Assembly: GCA_051747405.1 (NCBI GenBank)
Contig: JBNJGC010000099.1
Coordinates: forward strand, 1-9,759
Reading direction: 5' to 3'
DNA from: JAPHTQ01 sp051747405
GTDB lineage: Bacteria > Pseudomonadota > Gammaproteobacteria > Thiohalomonadales > Thiohalomonadaceae
Length of the DNA: 9,759 bases
A program made the position numbers and the translations under genes. The notes beneath the pieces were generated by a model. That model was not told the origin of the DNA. It searched no databases and saw only the letters and a program-made list of their open reading frames with translations. Each line of letters opens with the position of its first letter. The stretch's first letter is position 1. Below, one piece after another: positions 7,146 to 9,759 of the stretch.

Positions 7146-8241
7146 TTACAGGCCGCTTTTGAGGCTGGCCTCGATAAACTCATCCAGATCGCCGTCGAGT
7201 ACCTGCTGGGTGTTGCTGGTCTCGACATTGGTGCGCAGGTCCTTGATGCGCGACTGATCCAACACGTAGGAGCGGATCTGCGACCCCCAGCCGATATCCG
7301 ACTTGCTCTCCTCCAACGCCTGCTGACTGGCCGAACGCTTCTGCATCTCAAGCTCATAGAGTTTGGCCTTGAGCTGCTTCATCGCCTGGTCCTTGTTCTT
7401 GTGCTGGGAGCGGTCGTTCTGGCACTGCACCACAATGCCCGTCGGGTTGTGGGTGATCCGCACCGCCGACTCGGTCCGGTTGACGTGCTGACCGCCGGCA
7501 CCGGAGGCGCGATAGACATCGATCCGTAGGTCTGCCGGGTTGATATCGATCTCGACGCTGTCGTCGATCTCCGGCGAAACGAAGACCGAGGCGAACGAGG
7601 TGTGGCGTCGGTTACCGGAGTCGAAAGGCGACTTTCGTACCAGCCGATGGACGCCGATCTCGGTGCGCAGCAGACCGAAGGCATACTCACCGTCGAACTT
7701 GATGGTGGCACTCTTGATACCGGCCACGTCCCCCTCGGAGACCTCCATCAACTCGGTCTTGAAGCCGCGACGATCCCCCCAGCGCAGGTACATGCGCAGC
7801 AGGATATTGGCCCAATCCTGCGCCTCGGTGCCACCCGACCCGGCCTGGATATCGAGGTAGGCGTTGTTGGGGTCCATCTCGCCGGAGAACATACGGCGAA
7901 ACTCCAGCTCCTTGAGCCGTTTCTCGGCCTCGGCCAGATCGTCGTTCAGGGCGGTGACGGTCTCCTCGTCCTCCTCCTCGGCGGCCATCTCCAACAGGTC
8001 ACCGGCATCGCCAAGGACACTGTTGAGGCTGTCGATGGTCTCGACCACCTTCTCCAGCGCGGCGCGCTCGCGCCCCAGCTCCTGAGCGTAATCGGGATTG
8101 TTCCAGATATCGGGGTCTTCCAGCTCACGGCTGACCTCTACCAGGCGCTCACTCTTGACATCATAGTCAAAGATACCCCCTCAGAGCGTCCACGCGCTCT
8201 TGCATATCCTTGATTCTGCTAGCAATAGGATTGATTTCCAA
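7146..8241 (-). CDS. prfB: Peptide chain release factor 2 with programmed +1 frameshift
   Basis: RF2 recognises UGA and UAA stop codons and triggers release of the finished peptide. Two frames must be joined. The short first frame starts at TTG 8241..8239 and encodes 24 residues (MEINPIASRIKDMQERVDALRGYL) before TGA at 8169..8167. After the +1 shift the second frame continues with DYDVKSERL from 8168 to the TAA at 7148..7146. The product is 364 residues, against 365 in E. coli. The stop-recognition motif SPF is at 204-206 and the catalytic GGQ at 249-251, preceded by Ala (VYRASGAGGQ), the common form rather than the Thr of E. coli K-12. The TTG start is supported by GGAG six bases upstream and by alignment of MEINP with the MFEINP start of E. 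coli RF2; no ATG is suitably placed. Starting translation inside the second frame would lose the N-terminal domain. lysS follows 13 bp downstream. Confidence 0.95.
8166..8181 (-). promoter_or_regulatory. prfB programmed +1 ribosomal frameshift site
   Basis: The minus strand reads AGGGGGTATCTTTGAC. This holds the internal Shine-Dalgarno-like AGGGGG (8181..8176), the slippery CTT (8172..8170) and the in-frame TGA followed by C (8169..8166), the same arrangement as the E. coli prfB site. When RF2 is scarce, TGA is read slowly and the ribosome slips from CUU to UUU, reading GAC next and producing full RF2. When RF2 is plentiful, a 24-residue peptide terminates. This is autoregulation known for the family; the site itself is directly visible. 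Confidence 0.97.
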
Positions 8242-8283
8242 TGTCGACTCCAACTCGTTGCGACAACTACGGGAAAGCCGAAC

Positions 8284-8312
8284 ATGATACTACAGGGAGG
8301 GATCGGGGTGAA
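8284..8312 (-). promoter_or_regulatory. Candidate prfB-lysS promoter
   Basis: On the minus strand TTCACC (8312..8307; 4 of 6 matches to the -35 consensus) is followed after 17 bases by TATCAT (8289..8284; 5 of 6 matches to the -10 consensus). Transcription would begin near 8277, leaving a leader of roughly 35 bases before the TTG start of prfB. It lies just outside the inverted-repeat element. Read by eye only. Confidence 0.4.
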
Positions 8313-8317
8313 ACCTG

Positions 8318-8507
8318 TAAAGCTTTTAACGCAGAGGACGCTGAGTACGCAGAGTCAATAGACTCATTCGATCTCTCGGCGGATTTTCCGTCAGTCAAAC
8401 TACCCAGGCCTACTCATGCTAGGTTAATGCAAGGGGCAATTAACCTAGCGAAGAATAACGATATACAGCCTCTGTGACCTCCGCGTCCTCTGCGTTGTAG
8501 CTTTTTA
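8318..8507. repeat. Inverted-repeat (MITE-like) element between dapB and prfB
   Basis: Left arm 8319-8354 and right arm 8470-8505 are imperfect inverted repeats of about 36 bp. They share an exact 14-base core, AACGCAGAGGACGC, at 8328-8341 and, as its complement, at 8483-8496, flanked by further matches (AAAGCT outside, CAGAG inside). The arms contain the ACGCAGAG-type repeat unit that I recall recurring between genes in many bacterial genomes, where it is often mistranslated as NAEDAE-like peptides. The interior of about 115 bp has no convincing gene but has its own strong hairpin. No clear target-site duplication is visible. The right arm touches the dapB stop codon. Whether it is mobile, or whether more copies exist, cannot be judged from one window. 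Confidence 0.6.
8418..8449. repeat. Perfect hairpin inside the inverted-repeat element
   Basis: GCTAGGTTAAT (8418-8428) pairs perfectly with ATTAACCTAGC (8439-8449), an 11-bp stem with a 10-base loop (8429-8438). It is AT-richer than the neighbouring genes. No T-run follows on either strand, so it is not a standard terminator, though together with the outer arms it could help end dapB transcription. Confidence 0.75.
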
Positions 8508-9311
8508 GTCTTTAAGAGATAGGACATCCTGCATGTCGTAGAGGCCCTTGTCCTTGTTGGCGAGCCAGGCGGCGGCGCGGACGGCGCCCTTAGCGAAGGT
8601 CATGCGGCTGGAGGCCTTGTGGGTAATCTCGATGCGCTCGCCGATGCCGGCGAACATAACGGTGTGCTCGCCGACGATGTCCCCCGCACGGATGGTCTCG
8701 AAGCCGATGGTCTTGCGATCGCGCTCGCCGGTGCGCCCCTCGCGACCGTAGACGGCGCACTCCTTGAGGTCTCGGCCCAGGGTCTCGGCCACCGCCTCGC
8801 CCATGGCCAGCGCGGTGCCGGAGGGGGCGTCGATCTTGTGGCGATGGTGGGCCTCAATGACTTCGATATCGACATCATCGCCCAGCACCTTGGCCGCCAT
8901 CTGCAGCAGCTTGAGCGAGAGGTTGACTCCCACGCTCATGTTGGGGGCGAAGACGATAGCGATATCCTTCGCCGCCTCTGATAATTTTCCCTTCTGCTCG
9001 TCGCTCAGTCCGGTGGTGCCTATCACCATCTTTTTACCCAGTTTGCGGCAGATGGCGACATTGGCCTCGGTTACCTCGGGCAGGGTGAAGTCGATGAGCA
9101 CATCGAACTCATCAGCGACCGCCTCAAGGCTGTCGCCAATCTTCACGTTGAGCGTCCCCACACCGGCGGTCTCACCGGCATCGACACCCACCATGGGTGA
9201 GCCGATGCGCTCGACGGCGGCACCGAGTTCGACCCCTTCGGTCTGCCCAATCGCCTCGATAATGTGTCGGCCCATACGACCGGCTGCGCCGGTGACTGCA
9301 ATACGTGTCAT
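8505..9311 (-). CDS. dapB: 4-hydroxy-tetrahydrodipicolinate reductase
   Basis: DapB performs the second committed step of the diaminopimelate/lysine pathway, the NAD(P)H-dependent reduction of the dihydrodipicolinate precursor, supplying lysine and the peptidoglycan cross-linking diaminopimelate. The 268 residues match the usual family length. The Rossmann motif GAAGRMG is at residues 8-14, VIGTTGL at about 96-102, and the catalytic and substrate segment EAHHRHKIDAPSGTA at 153-167 with His155 and Lys159 (E. coli His159 and Lys163). The C-terminus ends normally in DMQDVLSLKD. The ATG at 9311 has a GGGTAGAG ribosome-site-like stretch shortly upstream. The gene starts 25 bp after the stop of the DsrE-like gene on the same strand, so read-through from it is possible. 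Its stop codon abuts the right arm of the inverted-repeat element. Confidence 0.97.
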   Translation of the reverse strand: MTRIAVTGAAGRMGRHIIEAIGQTEGVELGAAVERIGSPMVGVDAGETAGVGTLNVKIGDSLEAVADEFDVLIDFTLPEVTEANVAICRKLGKKMVIGTTGLSDEQKGKLSEAAKDIAIVFAPNMSVGVNLSLKLLQMAAKVLGDDVDIEVIEAHHRHKIDAPSGTALAMGEAVAETLGRDLKECAVYGREGRTGERDRKTIGFETIRAGDIVGEHTVMFAGIGERIEITHKASSRMTFAKGAVRAAAWLANKDKGLYDMQDVLSLKD

Positions 9312-9336
9312 GAATCTCTACCCTGCCTGTTACACT

Positions 9337-9759
9337 TTACCAACTGATGTAGCTGTAACCCTGCTCCTGTAACTCCATCAGATCCGCGGCACCGACCTGA
9401 ACCACTGTGGCGAAGTCGACGATATCATCCTCAGTCCAGTTGAGGCTGTTCATGGTGTTACCACAGGCGTGAAACTCCACCCCGTAGTGGGCCAGTGAGG
9501 AGACGCGCTGGCGAATCTCGTCTTTGACCTCACGCCCAGGCTTTTTCCCCAGGATATGAATACCCTCGGCAAAGGCGACCACGACGATCTTCACATTATC
9601 GCCGTATTTGCGCAGTATCTCACCGACAGAGAAGATCACATGATCCTGGTAACCGAGATCGGCGTGATTGAACTGGTAGACCACCTTGTGATCCGGCTCG
9701 TCACCGGGAAACTTCAGATCACCAAAGCCGTCATCCTCCTGAGCCGTACCACTGCGCCC
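9337..9759 (-). CDS. DsrE-family protein (partial, N-terminus off window)
   Basis: DsrE/TusD-fold proteins are small proteins, several of which move sulfur as persulfide on a conserved cysteine; others have no known role. The frame is open from the right edge to TAA at 9339..9337, giving 140 visible residues. A GTG at 9684 would start a 115-residue protein, but the preceding 25 codons are also open and contain a family-like linker (FPGDEPDHKVVYQFNHAD), so the true start is probably outside and a signal peptide there cannot be excluded. Recognisable segments are VVYQFNHAD, VKIVVVAFAEGIHIL, VKDEIRQRVSSLAHYGVEFHACGNTM with the conserved cysteine (visible residue 99), and a C-terminal VGAADLMELQEQGYSYISW. 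Only one cysteine is visible. This is not one of the dsrEFH operon genes as far as can be seen. Sulfur transfer is a family-level possibility, not shown. Confidence 0.85.
   Translation of the reverse strand, partial: GRSGTAQEDDGFGDLKFPGDEPDHKVVYQFNHADLGYQDHVIFSVGEILRKYGDNVKIVVVAFAEGIHILGKKPGREVKDEIRQRVSSLAHYGVEFHACGNTMNSLNWTEDDIVDFATVVQVGAADLMELQEQGYSYISW

Noticed and set aside
7146..8048. prfB read as a shorter gene starting at an internal GTG at 8048
   Set aside because: The frame continues upstream to the frameshift site at 8166-8181 and the leader frame to TTG 8241, giving the normal RF2 length. The internal GTG would remove the conserved N-terminal domain.
8241..8477. A 78-codon plus-strand open frame beginning MSTPTRCDNYGK and containing NAEDAEYAE
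   Set aside because: It starts on top of the prfB start region and its middle is a translation of the left repeat arm, a well-known source of false NAEDAE-type peptides. No family resemblance was seen outside the repeat.
1..9759. CRISPR array, tRNA or rRNA genes, prophage or transposase genes, defence systems
   Set aside because: No regularly spaced direct repeats, no cloverleaf-like sequence and no recognisable phage, transposase, nuclease or toxin gene were seen. Genes fill nearly the whole window and are of conserved type.

Overview
The window is a GC-rich bacterial chromosome segment, almost entirely housekeeping and signalling genes. Protein content and gene order point to a gammaproteobacterium: SdhC, SdhD and SdhA share family residues with the E. 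coli enzymes, often at nearly identical numbering; there is a YgfZ gene; and prfB precedes lysS as in E. coli. A DsrE-like protein at the right edge would fit a sulfur-oxidising lineage such as the Chromatiales, but that family is widespread, so this is only a hint. Genus cannot be fixed from this sequence.

Layout, left to right. (1) Positions 1-1585, minus strand: sdhC-sdhD-sdhA, translationally coupled by two 4-bp ATGA overlaps, with sdhA running off the left edge. (2) A divergent intergenic region of about 87 bp. (3) Positions 1673-3613, plus strand: ygfZ followed 24 bp later by an HDOD-domain regulator. (4) A 223-bp gap holding two hairpins. (5) Positions 3837-5561, plus strand: a response regulator with REC, degenerate GGDEF and apparently intact EAL domains, probably a c-di-GMP phosphodiesterase. 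(6) A perfect GC-rich hairpin between convergent genes. (7) Positions 5621-8241, minus strand: prfB-lysS, with prfB carrying the classic +1 programmed frameshift and probably a TTG start. (8) Positions 8242-8504: a non-coding gap with a candidate prfB promoter and a roughly 190-bp element bounded by inverted repeats of about 36 bp. (9) Positions 8505-9759, minus strand: dapB and, upstream of it, a partial DsrE-family gene.

Functional links: the divergent sdh/ygfZ pair joins a respiratory iron-sulfur enzyme to a protein that maintains iron-sulfur enzymes. The HDOD protein and the REC-GGDEF-EAL protein form a probable signalling neighbourhood. RF2 and lysyl-tRNA synthetase form a translation operon.

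I did not find a clearly novel multi-gene system. The features most worth a second look are a cysteine/histidine cluster inside the degenerate GGDEF domain, the inverted-repeat element between dapB and prfB, and the TTG start combined with the frameshift in prfB.
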